Source of the DNA: Virgibacillus sp. MSJ-26
GTDB taxonomy: Bacteria; Bacillota; Bacilli; Bacillales; Amphibacillaceae
Assembly (NCBI RefSeq): GCF_018918075.1
Contig: NZ_JAHLPW010000003.1
Location: 124,001-188,000, forward strand
Direction: 5' to 3'
Length of the DNA: 64,000 nucleotides
Both the position numbers and the translations under genes were made by a program. Every line of letters starts with the position of its first letter. Position 1 is the first letter of the stretch. Of the stretch, positions 51,410 to 60,337 are shown piece after piece. Below the pieces are notes generated by a model that saw only the letters and a program-made list of their open reading frames with translations, had not been told where the DNA came from and ran no database searches.

Positions 51410-53497
51410 ATGAAACAAAAAAGAAAAAAGAGCGTACAACTTCCTTTTCGTTTAAATTTACTATTTTTTATTATTTTTGTACTCTTCACTGCGCTTATCA
51501 CTCAATTAGGGACTGTCCAGATTTTAAACGGACAAAAATATCAAGATGAAGTTTATAGTACAGTTAAAGATACGATTAAAATTCCAGTACCACGCGGAAA
51601 CATCTATGACCGAAACCATAAAGTAGTCGTTGATAATAAAGCGTTATACGCCATTACCTATATCCCGCCAAAAGGCGTTCAAGCAGAGGAAAAACTGAAA
51701 GTAGCCCAAGATTTATCCAAATTTATGACCTTGTATGATAAAAAAACGAAAAAAAGTAAACTAAAAACGATTACCGATCGTGAAAAAAGAGAGTATTGGT
51801 ATTTGCGTCATCCAAAAAAAGCAAATAAAAAAATATCTAAGAAAGAAATCTCTAAATTGGATAACACAGAACAATATAATACGATTTTAGATCGAATTAC
51901 AAAAGATGAAATTAGCCACTTTTCAGAAGAAGATTTACAAATTATTTTAATAAAAAAAGAAATGGATAAAGCATATGAACTAACACCAAAAATTATCAAA
52001 AATGAAAATGTTTCTTTTGAAGAATATGCCAAAGTTTCCGAGCATTTAGATGAATTACCTGGAATTAATACGACGACTGACTGGAACAGGTCTTATCCCT
52101 TCAAGGATACGTTTAAAAATATATTAGGAACGGTTACCTCAGAAAAACAAGGTATCCCTTCTGAGAAACTAAGTACGTATCTTGCTAAAGGTTATAACCG
52201 AAACGACCGAGTCGGCAAAAGTGGCTTGGAAGAACAATATGAAGATTTTTTGCAGGGAAAGAAAGAACAAGTTCAATATACGACGAATAAACAAGGTGAA
52301 ATAGTCGATACAAGTAAAATTTCCGATGGTGAAAGCGGCAATGACTTAGTATTGACGATTGACATGGATTTACAGAAACGCGTTTCCGACCTAACCAGAG
52401 ATCAACTGAAGACTACAAAAAATAAAAATCCCTATTTAAATCGATACCTACAAGATGTTATGGCCGTAGCACTCAATCCCAAAACAGGTGAAATTTTAGC
52501 AATATCAGGCCAACATTACAATAAAGAAAAAGGTAAATATGAAAATGCGGATCATCAAGTAATGTATGATGCCAGACAACCTGGTTCTGTCGTGAAAGGT
52601 GCTACTATCTTATCGGGTTTTCAATCGGAGGTAATTAATATCGGTACTACGTTTTACGATGAGCCTATAAAAATTGCCGGAACACCCCCAAAAAAGTCTT
52701 GGAAGCCTTATGGTTTAGGAACATTAAATGATATCGATGCCCTAAAAGTATCTTCAAACATATATATGTTCCATATCGCCATGCGTATGGGAGGCGAATA
52801 TAATTATCAGCCAGGGAAAAAAATAGTCTATCATCCTGAAGCGATAACAGAGATGCGAAATTATTTTAGCCAATTCGGACTTGGCGTTGAAACACGTGTT
52901 GATTTTCCTTATGAAGCAACAGGGTATAAAGGCGAACACCCGAAAGCAGGGAATCTATTGGACTTTGCAATTGGCAACTACGATACATTCACCACGTTAC
53001 AGCTGGCACAATATGTATCAACAATCGCCAATGATGGTTATAGAATCCGCCCGCACTTTCTCAAAGAAGTCAGAGCACCAATTGCCGAAGATTACCTAGG
53101 ACCAATACGAAAAGAAATCAACCCAGATATTCTAAACAAGATTCAAATGGATGATCAATATATTAAACGGGTTCAAGAAGGATTTCGTCGAGTTGCTCAA
53201 AGTACTGACGGAACAGCTCATAGTTATTTTAATGAAGCTCCTTACAACTCTTACAATATTGCTGCTAAGACTGGAACAGCTGAAAATGAAATATATGAAG
53301 ACGGTAAGAAAGTGGCAAATACGGAAAATCATTCATTGGTTGCCTACGCCCCTTTTGATAATCCCGAAATCGCGATTGCAGTCCTTGTACCCAATACAGG
53401 CATAGGGTTGGGCACACCTACGAAACACAATATCGCCAAAGGAATTTTTAAAGCCTATTACGATTTAAAAAAGGAAAGAGAATCGGAAAATAACTAA
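51410..53497 (+). CDS. class B penicillin-binding protein (PbpA/PbpH-like)
   Basis: 695 residues. One N-terminal membrane anchor (residues 15-37), the PBP dimerisation region (I-P-V-P-R-G-N-I-Y-D-R-N) and a transpeptidase domain with S-V-V-K (near residue 392), S-S-N and K-T-G-T (near residue 619). It resembles the elongation-type PBP2a/PbpH of B. subtilis. It lies 61 bp after the MecA-like gene on the same strand and upstream of blaI-blaR1, so it is likely part of the same inducible set and may replace beta-lactam-inhibited transpeptidases. The ATG at 51410 has GAGG six bases upstream; a GTG at 51398 overlaps that site. Confidence 0.92.
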   Translation: MKQKRKKSVQLPFRLNLLFFIIFVLFTALITQLGTVQILNGQKYQDEVYSTVKDTIKIPVPRGNIYDRNHKVVVDNKALYAITYIPPKGVQAEEKLKVAQDLSKFMTLYDKKTKKSKLKTITDREKREYWYLRHPKKANKKISKKEISKLDNTEQYNTILDRITKDEISHFSEEDLQIILIKKEMDKAYELTPKIIKNENVSFEEYAKVSEHLDELPGINTTTDWNRSYPFKDTFKNILGTVTSEKQGIPSEKLSTYLAKGYNRNDRVGKSGLEEQYEDFLQGKKEQVQYTTNKQGEIVDTSKISDGESGNDLVLTIDMDLQKRVSDLTRDQLKTTKNKNPYLNRYLQDVMAVALNPKTGEILAISGQHYNKEKGKYENADHQVMYDARQPGSVVKGATILSGFQSEVINIGTTFYDEPIKIAGTPPKKSWKPYGLGTLNDIDALKVSSNIYMFHIAMRMGGEYNYQPGKKIVYHPEAITEMRNYFSQFGLGVETRVDFPYEATGYKGEHPKAGNLLDFAIGNYDTFTTLQLAQYVSTIANDGYRIRPHFLKEVRAPIAEDYLGPIRKEINPDILNKIQMDDQYIKRVQEGFRRVAQSTDGTAHSYFNEAPYNSYNIAAKTGTAENEIYEDGKKVANTENHSLVAYAPFDNPEIAIAVLVPNTGIGLGTPTKHNIAKGIFKAYYDLKKERESENN

Positions 53498-53551
53498 TAA
53501 AAATAGTAATCTATCATCAAAGGTACCTTGCCGTGAATAGTTAAAACATAC

Positions 53552-53598
53552 TTTAAAGATTTGGGGCTTCTTGCTATAATAGATACTACAGTTGTAGA
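53552..53598 (+). promoter_or_regulatory. blaI promoter with BlaI-type operator
   Basis: TTTAAA (53552-53557), 17-bp spacer, TATAAT (53575-53580). Four bases further is the dyad ACTACAGTTGTAGA (53585-53598), matching the operators at 49233 and 49258. Confidence 0.85.
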
Positions 53599-53614
53599 AG
53601 CAGGAGGAATTCAA

Positions 53615-54004
53615 ATGGAAAATATGCCACAAATATCTGAAGCCGAATATGAAGTGATGAAAGTTGTATGGAAATATGAGCCAATTTCTACACCAGAGAT
53701 TGTGGACAAAGTATTGCAAAAAATAGACTGGAAACCGAATACCGTCCAAACCATGCTTACACGACTTGAAAAGAAAAAAGCATTAAAAGCAGAAAAAGTC
53801 GGCCGAGCCTTTGTTTATCAATCACTTATTGAACAATACGAATTCGTAGAGAAAAAAAGTAAATTGTTTCTTGATCAATTTTTCGGTGGCACCTTAAATT
53901 CAATGGTGCTAAATTTCATAGAAAATGATCAACTATCCGATGAAGATATTTCCGAGTTAAAACAGATATTATCTGAAAGGGATATGAAAGAAGGCGAAAA
54001 ATAA
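53615..54004 (+). CDS. blaI: BlaI/MecI family repressor
   Basis: 129 residues. Winged-helix repressor with I-S-E-A-E-Y-E-V-M-K-V-V-W, the recognition region W-K-P-N-T-V-Q-T-M-L-T-R-L-E-K-K-K-A-L and a C-terminal dimerisation half with F-G-G-T-L-N-S-M-V-L-N-F. The asparagine-rich F-F-G-G-T-L-N-S-M-V site corresponds to the region cleaved on induction in BlaI/MecI. The start has AGGAGG eight bases upstream; the stop overlaps blaR1 by one base. It should repress the three operators described. Confidence 0.93.
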   Translation: MENMPQISEAEYEVMKVVWKYEPISTPEIVDKVLQKIDWKPNTVQTMLTRLEKKKALKAEKVGRAFVYQSLIEQYEFVEKKSKLFLDQFFGGTLNSMVLNFIENDQLSDEDISELKQILSERDMKEGEK

Positions 54005-55806
54005 TGGACAACATTATACTTCGATTATTAATAAGTACTGTGGTCGTATCCCTTCTCATTTTATCTATTCTTCTAGTGAAAAAAACATTTTCCAAACATC
54101 TATCAATCCAAACACATTATAAAGTCTGGTATTTTTTATTCGTACCATGCATTGGTTTTCTTTTTCCATGGAAGACGTTCCACTTAGGAGAATACCTTTC
54201 TAATGTTATTAACAACAATCCTTTTTGGAAAAATAAAGACGTTATACCTAGAAGCGAAGGAACGACCAATGCCAACATGTCTGGTGAATCAAACACCAAC
54301 TTATTACACGATTTGACTGTATCTATAGACAAAACATCCCTAGATACCTTTTATAACGTATTTTTTATTGTTTGGCTTATTGGAATAATCTTTTTCACAG
54401 GAATGATTATATATTCACTCTATCAGATCAATCGATTGAAAAAAGCGTCTACGACAATCAAAAACAAACAAATAAATGACATGCTGGCAAGATGTATAAA
54501 AGAAGTGGGAGTGAAGAGGAAAATAAAACTACGAGAAAGTTCTCTATTAAACTCTCCAATTACGCTAGGACTTTTTCGTCCTTTTATCATCATACCTAAA
54601 GAAACCCGGCAAACTTTCACAACCAATGACTTAAAATATGTTTTTCTACATGAATTAAGTCACCAAAAAAATAAAGATATCTTGGTTAATTATGCAATGT
54701 GGTTTTTAAAAACTATTTATTGGTTTAACCCGCTTGTATGGTACGCCTTTAATAAAATGCGTGTTGACCGAGAACTAGCGTGTGATGCTTCCGTTTTAAA
54801 TTTATTAAATGAAAAAGGGCATGTTGAATACGGACATACCATTATTCATTTTGCAGATAACAGATATACGCGACCTTATGAACAGTTCAGTCCAGGAATC
54901 GGAGGAACAAAGAAACAAATAAAACAAAGAATTCTCGCCATTGCCAGCTATTCAAAAGAATCTCTGCACTTGAAATGGAAAAGCAAAGTCATTTACGCCC
55001 TTCTTGGGGTATTCGTATTAACCCTTACCCCACTAACCGCTGTTGTGGCAAACACAGACGATGTCTATCATTTCACCGAAAAAAATGTAGTATATGAAGA
55101 CCTCAGTACCTATTTTGATGGTTATGATGGAAGTTTTGTTTTATTTGATAGTTCAAGTAAACAATATCATATTTATAATCAAGAAATGAGTCAACAACGA
55201 GTATCTCCCGACAGCACATATAAAATTTATTCAGCTTTATTCGCTTTAGAAGCAAATGTTATCACCCCAAGCAACAACGAAAGAGATTGGGATGGCCATA
55301 GCCATCCTTATAAGGAATGGAATAAAGACCAAAATTTATCTACCGCGATGAGTCATTCGGTGAATTGGTATTTCCAAGATATTGATCGAAAACTCGGGAA
55401 AGAACAACTACAACATTATTTTGATAAAATAAATTATGGGAACAAGAATCTTTCAGCAAACCTGGATAGTTACTGGATGGAATCTTCGTTAAAAGTATCA
55501 CCCATTGAACAAGTTCAATTATTGTATGAATTAGAGGAAAACAAATACGATTTTAATGAAGATAATATTCAAGCTATAGAAAAGGCAATCCATATCGATG
55601 ATCAATCGGATGGACACTTATATGGTAAAACTGGTACGGGAACAATCAATGGCATAGATATGAATGGTTGGTTTATTGGCTTTGTGAAAAAAGCAAATCG
55701 TACTTTTTATTTTGCAGCTAATATTCAAAATGAAGATGGACAAGCCACTGGAAACATGGCTGCAGAAATAACCACTCAGATTCTACATGATAAGAATATC
55801 TACTAA
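54004..55806 (+). CDS. blaR1: BlaR1/MecR1 family beta-lactam sensor protease
   Basis: 600 residues. Four membrane segments carry an M56 metalloprotease with F-L-H-E-L-S-H-Q (H-E-x-x-H, near residue 216) in a cytoplasmic loop. The C-terminal sensor is a class D beta-lactamase-like penicillin-binding domain with S-T-Y-K (near residue 403), S-V-N and K-T-G-T (near residue 541). Beta-lactam acylation outside should trigger proteolysis inside and loss of BlaI. No beta-lactamase gene is adjacent; the apparent targets are the two upstream penicillin-binding protein genes. Confidence 0.94.
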   Translation: MDNIILRLLISTVVVSLLILSILLVKKTFSKHLSIQTHYKVWYFLFVPCIGFLFPWKTFHLGEYLSNVINNNPFWKNKDVIPRSEGTTNANMSGESNTNLLHDLTVSIDKTSLDTFYNVFFIVWLIGIIFFTGMIIYSLYQINRLKKASTTIKNKQINDMLARCIKEVGVKRKIKLRESSLLNSPITLGLFRPFIIIPKETRQTFTTNDLKYVFLHELSHQKNKDILVNYAMWFLKTIYWFNPLVWYAFNKMRVDRELACDASVLNLLNEKGHVEYGHTIIHFADNRYTRPYEQFSPGIGGTKKQIKQRILAIASYSKESLHLKWKSKVIYALLGVFVLTLTPLTAVVANTDDVYHFTEKNVVYEDLSTYFDGYDGSFVLFDSSSKQYHIYNQEMSQQRVSPDSTYKIYSALFALEANVITPSNNERDWDGHSHPYKEWNKDQNLSTAMSHSVNWYFQDIDRKLGKEQLQHYFDKINYGNKNLSANLDSYWMESSLKVSPIEQVQLLYELEENKYDFNEDNIQAIEKAIHIDDQSDGHLYGKTGTGTINGIDMNGWFIGFVKKANRTFYFAANIQNEDGQATGNMAAEITTQILHDKNIY

Positions 55807-55860
55807 TCGATTAGTGCAAAAAGTCGATTGTGTATTGTTGCATGTGTTATTTTTTCTTAA

Positions 55861-55890
55861 AAAGCAGAGGATTTAACTGTCCTCTGCTTT
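55861..55890. terminator. bidirectional terminator between blaR1 and the RNase H gene
   Basis: AAAGCAGAGGA / TCCTCTGCTTT hairpin between convergent stop codons at 55806 and 55908. A TTTTTTC run lies upstream for the minus strand. Confidence 0.85.
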
Positions 55891-55907
55891 AGATTTATAT
55901 TGATTAT

Positions 55908-56555
55908 TTACTTCCGTCCAAAATCCGCCTTACTCTCACCCCAAAATCGAGTTTCCCATTTAAGTATCTTATTCCTATATGTATTGTTGTTTAACCACTT
56001 TACAGCCCGGTCAATCAACTTCCATAAATGTTCTGTAGATGAATCCCTCGGAATGGTGGTGTTCGCCTTCCGCTTCCTTACCCAACCAATAGCTATTTTC
56101 GAGTCTGAATACACGGGAAAATCACTGTTTTTTTCTTTCATCCAAGCAAGGGCGTGAACAATCGCTAAAAATTCGCCAATATTATTCGTGCCATGTTGCA
56201 CAGGACCATAATGAAAAAGTTCTTCTCCGTTTTTGGTGTAGACTCCTTTATATTCCATCAGTCCGGGATTACCACTACATGCCGCATCGACGCTTATACT
56301 TTCTTCTATATATGTTGAATCGGGTTGCTCTGGAGCTCGGGATGATGTAGTAGAGTTCTTTGTTTTAGATTTAGTTGGCGGGTTGGTAGTCTGGGCATGC
56401 CCCCTTTTAAAAGCATCTTCCGCTTCTTTTTTCGAGGGAAAAGATTTATATTTTGCCCCTTTCACTCCTATAACTTGTTTTTTACATTCCTCCCAAGTCT
56501 CAAAAATCCCAGTTTTCTTACCCGACCAAACGACATAATATTTCTTATTAGCCAT
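55908..56555 (-). CDS. viroplasmin-domain ribonuclease H
   Basis: 215 residues. Residues 4-50 (K-K-Y-Y-V-V-W-S-G-K-K-T-G-I-F-E-T-W-E-E-C...A-K-Y-K-S-F-x-S-K-K-E-A-E-D-A-F) are the caulimovirus viroplasmin/RNase H1 hybrid-binding domain. After a serine/threonine-rich linker, the RNase H domain keeps the four acidic catalytic residues: S-V-D-A-A, I-G-E-F-L-A, Y-S-D-S-K and K-A-D-F-G. It should cleave RNA in RNA:DNA hybrids. The ATG follows AAAGGAGAA. Monocistronic. Confidence 0.93.
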   Translation of the reverse strand: MANKKYYVVWSGKKTGIFETWEECKKQVIGVKGAKYKSFPSKKEAEDAFKRGHAQTTNPPTKSKTKNSTTSSRAPEQPDSTYIEESISVDAACSGNPGLMEYKGVYTKNGEELFHYGPVQHGTNNIGEFLAIVHALAWMKEKNSDFPVYSDSKIAIGWVRKRKANTTIPRDSSTEHLWKLIDRAVKWLNNNTYRNKILKWETRFWGESKADFGRK

Positions 56556-57027
56556 GTTATTCTCCTTTGTTAATTGTCTGCTTCACGATTGAAGTGCACA
56601 AAACGACTATGTGTTTATGTTTCTAGTCCAAGACCGTACATTGTTCAGTCTTTATTTTACCTTCATCCAGATATCGGTTTCAATTCTGTTATACGCAGGG
56701 TTTACCTCATATAATATAAGGCCTGTGCTCCGCTCTATATAGTATAATTAAAATACGCATGCCTGAGTCCTACCTCCATTATACATTAAAAATAATTATT
56801 ACAATTGAAGCCTATCTTCGAAAGACGAAGCCGGGCTTTTTTAGTTTTTAAATTAATTCAATGAGTAATCCAAAAGCCCTATTACTTTAGGCGTGACGCC
56901 CGGAATATATAGTGGTATACTAATGCAATAAATTTTTTTTACAAAACGAGAATTAGGAGAAGTGAGTGGTATCACCATCACTACATAAGATTTACAGAAA
57001 ATAACAGAAAGTTTTTTCGAGGAATTT
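56556..57027. other. intergenic stretch with an isolated terminator hairpin
   Basis: A hairpin with T-run (AAGCC...CTTCG / CGAAG...GGGCTTTTTT, 56812-56840) follows a TATAAT at 56745 by some 90 bases, with no gene between. This might be the end of a small RNA or of a lost gene. -35 evidence is poor. The region from 56880 to 57027 precedes a cytochrome remnant and is AT-rich. Confidence 0.4.
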
Positions 57028-57291
57028 ATGGATAAAAGGGAGGAAAAAAGCCTCACCAAAGCAGCAGGCTATATCCAAAATAATATGCCTGTGGGTGAAG
57101 AAGGGACACTCTCAGACCAAGAAGCTACAAACTTAGCAGCCTACATGCTTATGCACGACCGTCCTGAATGGAAAGGCCATGATGACGATTTTCCACATGG
57201 AAGCAGACCAACAGACATCATTACAAAAGACCGTCGCGAAAAAATCCAATCAGGTGATTTCGATTGGACAGAAATTGAGAATGTCAATTAG
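57028..57291 (+). pseudogene. C-terminal remnant of a c-type cytochrome
   Basis: 87 codons. K-A-A-G-Y-I-Q-N-N-M-P-V-G-E-E-G-T-L-S-D-Q-E-A-T-N-L-A-A-Y-M-L-M-H-D-R-P is the C-terminal half of a TsdA/SoxX-like cytochrome c domain, including the methionine (N-M-P) that normally ligates haem. The haem-binding C-x-x-C-H and the signal peptide are absent upstream. The ATG at 57028 has only GAGG upstream. I infer a 5'-truncated gene, not a functional cytochrome. Confidence 0.7.
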
Positions 57292-57302
57292 ATAGGCGAA
57301 TC

Positions 57303-57349
57303 ATAACAAATGGGAAGTCTCCTTTTATAAGTGGCTTCCCATTTGTTAT
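57303..57349. terminator. terminator with 15-bp stem
   Basis: ATAACAAATGGGAAG / CTTCCCATTTGTTAT, perfect arms, directly behind the cytochrome remnant. There is no long T-run on the plus strand. Confidence 0.7.
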
Positions 57350-57482
57350 AACGAGGTATTCTTTCGGTCATGTAAATAATCTATCTTTATACTCTTCTTT
57401 ATTCATTAACGAACTTTTACTATTTCAAATCATTTAAAGAAAGCGGGTCAATCCGTATTAATTAATCTTAATTAAAATGGTT

Positions 57483-57683
57483 CTAGCTATTATAATAATT
57501 TCTTGTTCCCAGCCCACCTTCATTAATCATTTTTGAAATCTCCGGCTTCTTAGGGGATAATTTTGTAATATCGTAATACTTTTCCGCGCCTAAACCACCT
57601 TCGTCAATCATTCTGGAAATTTCGTTTGACCGTGTTTCTTCTGACTTATCAACTACAATAGGATTCCGTTTAGATTTTGACAT
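57483..57683 (-). CDS. small protein with duplicated E-G-G-L-G motif
   Basis: 66 residues, ATG after AGGAGGGATTGGAA. Two copies of one motif: N-E-I-S-R-M-I-D-E-G-G-L-G-A-E-K-Y-Y-D and P-E-I-S-K-M-I-N-E-G-G-L-G-T-R-N-Y-Y-N, separated by I-T-K-L-S-P-K-K. The N-terminus is basic (S-K-S-K-R-N-P). I have a memory of similar small bacillar proteins with the same motif, but none with a function. Monocistronic. Confidence 0.7.
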   Translation of the reverse strand: MSKSKRNPIVVDKSEETRSNEISRMIDEGGLGAEKYYDITKLSPKKPEISKMINEGGLGTRNYYNS

Positions 57684-58087
57684 TTCCAATCCCTCCTATT
57701 TGTTTAATTAATAGTTGTATACCCTTATACTCCTATCATACAAACCTGTCTGTTTGGTATATATCTTGAGAGCTTTTAACGGTTATCTTCTAGTCATTTT
57801 TGCGGTTTCAGTACTTGTGTAGGTAGGCTTAGGATAATTTTCTTCTTTAATTTGTAGCGGCATGGAGCTATGTTACCACATCCTTTGAGGCTAAATAGGT
57901 GTGGATGTAGAGAAATAGATAGAAGTATCTACATTTATTATAACATATTTTGTTAAAAATGACTATCATAACTGACGTGTCATGTCAACTGTTTTCTATA
58001 ATTGTAATAACACAAAAAAGTGACCCACTTACTATTGACGTCTACACCAAATTTTCGTTAAACTTGCGTCAATTAGGAGGAATACAC
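57684..58087. other. intergenic region upstream of the aldo/keto reductase
   Basis: No gene with a ribosome-binding site is seen. An imperfect inverted pair ACCACATCC / GGTGTGGATGT at 57870-57917 is the only visible structure. The reductase frame runs open to 57950 but shows family similarity only from 58088. Confidence 0.45.
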
Positions 58088-59029
58088 ATGTTAAAATTAA
58101 AGCGTCTTGGAAAGTCGGAGTTAGAAGTGAATCCGATTGGCCTTGGAGCGATGGCAGTGGGCGGACAAAACCTTTTTCCACAGGTTGATGAGCCGATGAG
58201 CAAGGACGTGTTCACCACCGCCATTCAAAATGGCATGAACTTTATCGATACGGCTTTTTATTATGGATTTGGTCGCTCTGAGGAGCTCATTGGTGAGATA
58301 CTAAAAGAAACCGGTAAACGGCATGATATTGTTTTAGCTACCAAAGCATCACATGAATTCATAGGCGACGATATCGTGCTGAATAACACGCCGGAGTTTT
58401 TAACGAAATCTGTAGATGAAGCATTAATGCGACTACAAACTGACTACATCGACTTATTTTACATCCATAATCCTGATGATTATACCCCGAAAGATGAAGC
58501 GGTTGGTGCATTGAAATTACTCCGTGATGCAGGCAAAATTAGAGCCATCGGTGTATCAAAATTTACACCAGACCAATTAGAAGAAGCTAATAAAGACGGT
58601 TATGTCGATGTTTATCAAGGACATTATAACTTGCTGGAACGCAGTGCGGAAACAACCTATTTCCCTTATATGGTCGAACACGGAATATCATTTGTACCTT
58701 TTTATCCGTTCGCATCAGGGATTTTAGCCGGAAAATATGATGAAAACATGACGTTTAATGACCATCGTTCCAGAAAACCGCATTTACAAGGAGAAGCTTT
58801 TGCAAAAAATCTAGCTAAAGTAGAGCAACTCCGACCGATAGCAGAAAATAAACAAGCAGATATTGCCCAAATTGTCTTAGCTTGGTATTTGACCCGTGAC
58901 GCCATTGATGCAGTAATTCCCGGAGCTAAACGACCTGAACAAGTATTGAGTAATTTGAAAGCTGTAGATATCAATCTGTCAGAGGATGAAATTCAGATCA
59001 TTGATCGGATTTTCACTGTGGGAAATTAG
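58088..59029 (+). CDS. aldo/keto reductase
   Basis: 313 residues, ATG after AGGAGG. The (beta/alpha)8 NADPH-dependent reductase shows I-G-L-G-A-M-A-V-G-G, the catalytic F-I-D-T-A-F-Y-Y-G (Asp and Tyr), L-A-T-K-A-S (Lys), D-L-F-Y-I-H-N (His) and the cofactor region V-I-P-G-A-K-R-P-E-Q. It belongs to the YccK/YajO-like general AKR group; the substrate is unknown. Monocistronic. Confidence 0.93.
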   Translation: MLKLKRLGKSELEVNPIGLGAMAVGGQNLFPQVDEPMSKDVFTTAIQNGMNFIDTAFYYGFGRSEELIGEILKETGKRHDIVLATKASHEFIGDDIVLNNTPEFLTKSVDEALMRLQTDYIDLFYIHNPDDYTPKDEAVGALKLLRDAGKIRAIGVSKFTPDQLEEANKDGYVDVYQGHYNLLERSAETTYFPYMVEHGISFVPFYPFASGILAGKYDENMTFNDHRSRKPHLQGEAFAKNLAKVEQLRPIAENKQADIAQIVLAWYLTRDAIDAVIPGAKRPEQVLSNLKAVDINLSEDEIQIIDRIFTVGN

Positions 59030-59217
59030 ATAAACGAATGGAAGAAAAGCAAACCCAAACAGTTCAACTGAGTCGCATTAAAAGACCAATGCAAGAAGGC
59101 AGAAGAATCTGCCCAACAGCAAGAAATCTACAGCAGATAAGCTACCGCTAATAGTGCCGAAATAAGAACTAACTTTAAAAGAATAAATAATCACAAAATC
59201 CATGAATCATGTAAAAA

Positions 59218-59249
59218 GCCCGAGTTATTTTTAGCTTCGGGCATTTTTT
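59218..59249 (+). terminator. intrinsic terminator
   Basis: GCCCGA / TTCGGGC with a TTATTTTTAGC loop, then ATTTTTT. It is 190 bp after the reductase stop; the sequence between (59030-59217) has no gene. Confidence 0.8.
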
Positions 59250-59290
59250 ATATCATGTAGAAATACGCGCGAGTGACCTGCTTTTCATAT

Positions 59291-59455
59291 TGTCCTATAG
59301 CCCTTTGTGCGATTCTATGACCCTTCATCTTGTTCTATAGCCTCTCGTTTAGTTCTATACTCTTTCATACGATTCTATAGCCTTTCGTTCCGTTCTATAG
59401 CCCTTTATCTTGTTCTATAGCCCTTCACGTAATGCTATGCTTTCATGCAATTCTT
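59291..59455. repeat. minisatellite, about eight units of 20-21 bp
   Basis: Direct repeats of TTCTATAGCCCTTT-n6, with units beginning at about 59293, 59313, 59333, 59354, 59374, 59394 and 59414. It is upstream of the cold-shock gene. The same unit occurs at 47447-47510 upstream of cstA. Confidence 0.9.
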
Positions 59456-59629
59456 TATCTAACTTTAATAAAGCTGGTTATTATTTTCATTCCGTGTTAT
59501 ACTAATAAAGAATTATTTTTGTTCGGTGTGAAAAAGTTTATAGACTTGGCTTTTTAACTCGTGGCTTTACGAAGCAACTTGGACAGAGATAGTAATACAT
59601 TGTGCATAGGCACTAGGAGGCAACAAATA

Positions 59630-59830
59630 ATGGAACAAGGTACAGTAAAATGGTTTAACGCAGACAAAGGTTTTGGATTTATCGAACGTGAAGAAGGAGA
59701 CGATGTATTCGTACACTTCTCTGCTATCCAAGGTGAAGGCTTCAAAACATTAGACGAAGGCCAAACAGTTACATTTACAGTTGAAGAAGGTCAACGCGGA
59801 CCTCAAGCTGCAAACGTTGAAAAAATGTAA
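59630..59830 (+). CDS. cold-shock protein (CspA/CspB family)
   Basis: 66 residues, ATG after [22 protein letters not shown] (RNP1) and D-V-F-V-H-F-S-A-I (RNP2) are complete, and the size is standard. It binds single-stranded RNA and DNA as a chaperone in cold and stationary phase. A leader of at least 100 bases precedes it (TATACTAATAAAG near 59498), as expected for a cold-regulated 5' UTR. Confidence 0.97.
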   Translation: MEQGTVKWFNADKGFGFIEREEGDDVFVHFSAIQGEGFKTLDEGQTVTFTVEEGQRGPQAANVEKM

Positions 59831-59841
59831 TGAATCATATT

Positions 59842-59880
59842 AAAAGAGTCAAACTCAAACTAGAGTTTGACTCTTTTTTT
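59842..59880 (+). terminator. csp terminator
   Basis: AAAAGAGTCAAACTC / GAGTTTGACTCTTTTTTT hairpin, 11 bp after the stop codon. Confidence 0.93.
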
Positions 59881-60090
59881 GCCTTAAGTAAGCTATCATA
59901 TGCATCAATCCTATGGTTATCAATAACCACGTCGGTAAAGACAGACATTCATAAAGCGAAATATTTACCGTTACTGATCAAATGATGGTTGCTTGCTCTC
60001 ATTTTTTCACACGTTTCATCGTCATGGCGACGATGATGATCATTTGTGCTCATTTTTCCCATGCATTTCATAGTCATGACGTCAATAATT

Positions 60091-60213
60091 GCGAGGGGCT
60101 ACCCCTCGTTTTGTCATTTTTAAAAATGGGGTTTACAAACAGACCGATCTTCTATAGGATGGGAAAAGTAATGGAATTATGCTTCTATTATCGAGGCATA
60201 ATTCCATTTTTTC
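60091..60213 (+). promoter_or_regulatory. two terminator-like hairpins upstream of the BCCT gene
   Basis: CGAGGGGCTACCCCTCG (60092-60108) followed by TTTTGTC, then TGGAATTATGC / GCATAATTCCA (60172-60206) followed by TTTTTTC. Both precede the transporter start (60338) with no gene between 59880 and 60338. They could be attenuators in its leader or ends of a small RNA. No known riboswitch is recognised. Confidence 0.5.
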
Positions 60214-60337
60214 TTTTAAGTAAATTTCTTATGTATTTTATGGATAACTTAGGATTATCATAATTAGATGGGAAGTTACGTTAAGGAGCCATGCTTAAAA
60301 ACAAGCAAAATCAGTAAAAATGGAGGAATTAAAGTTA

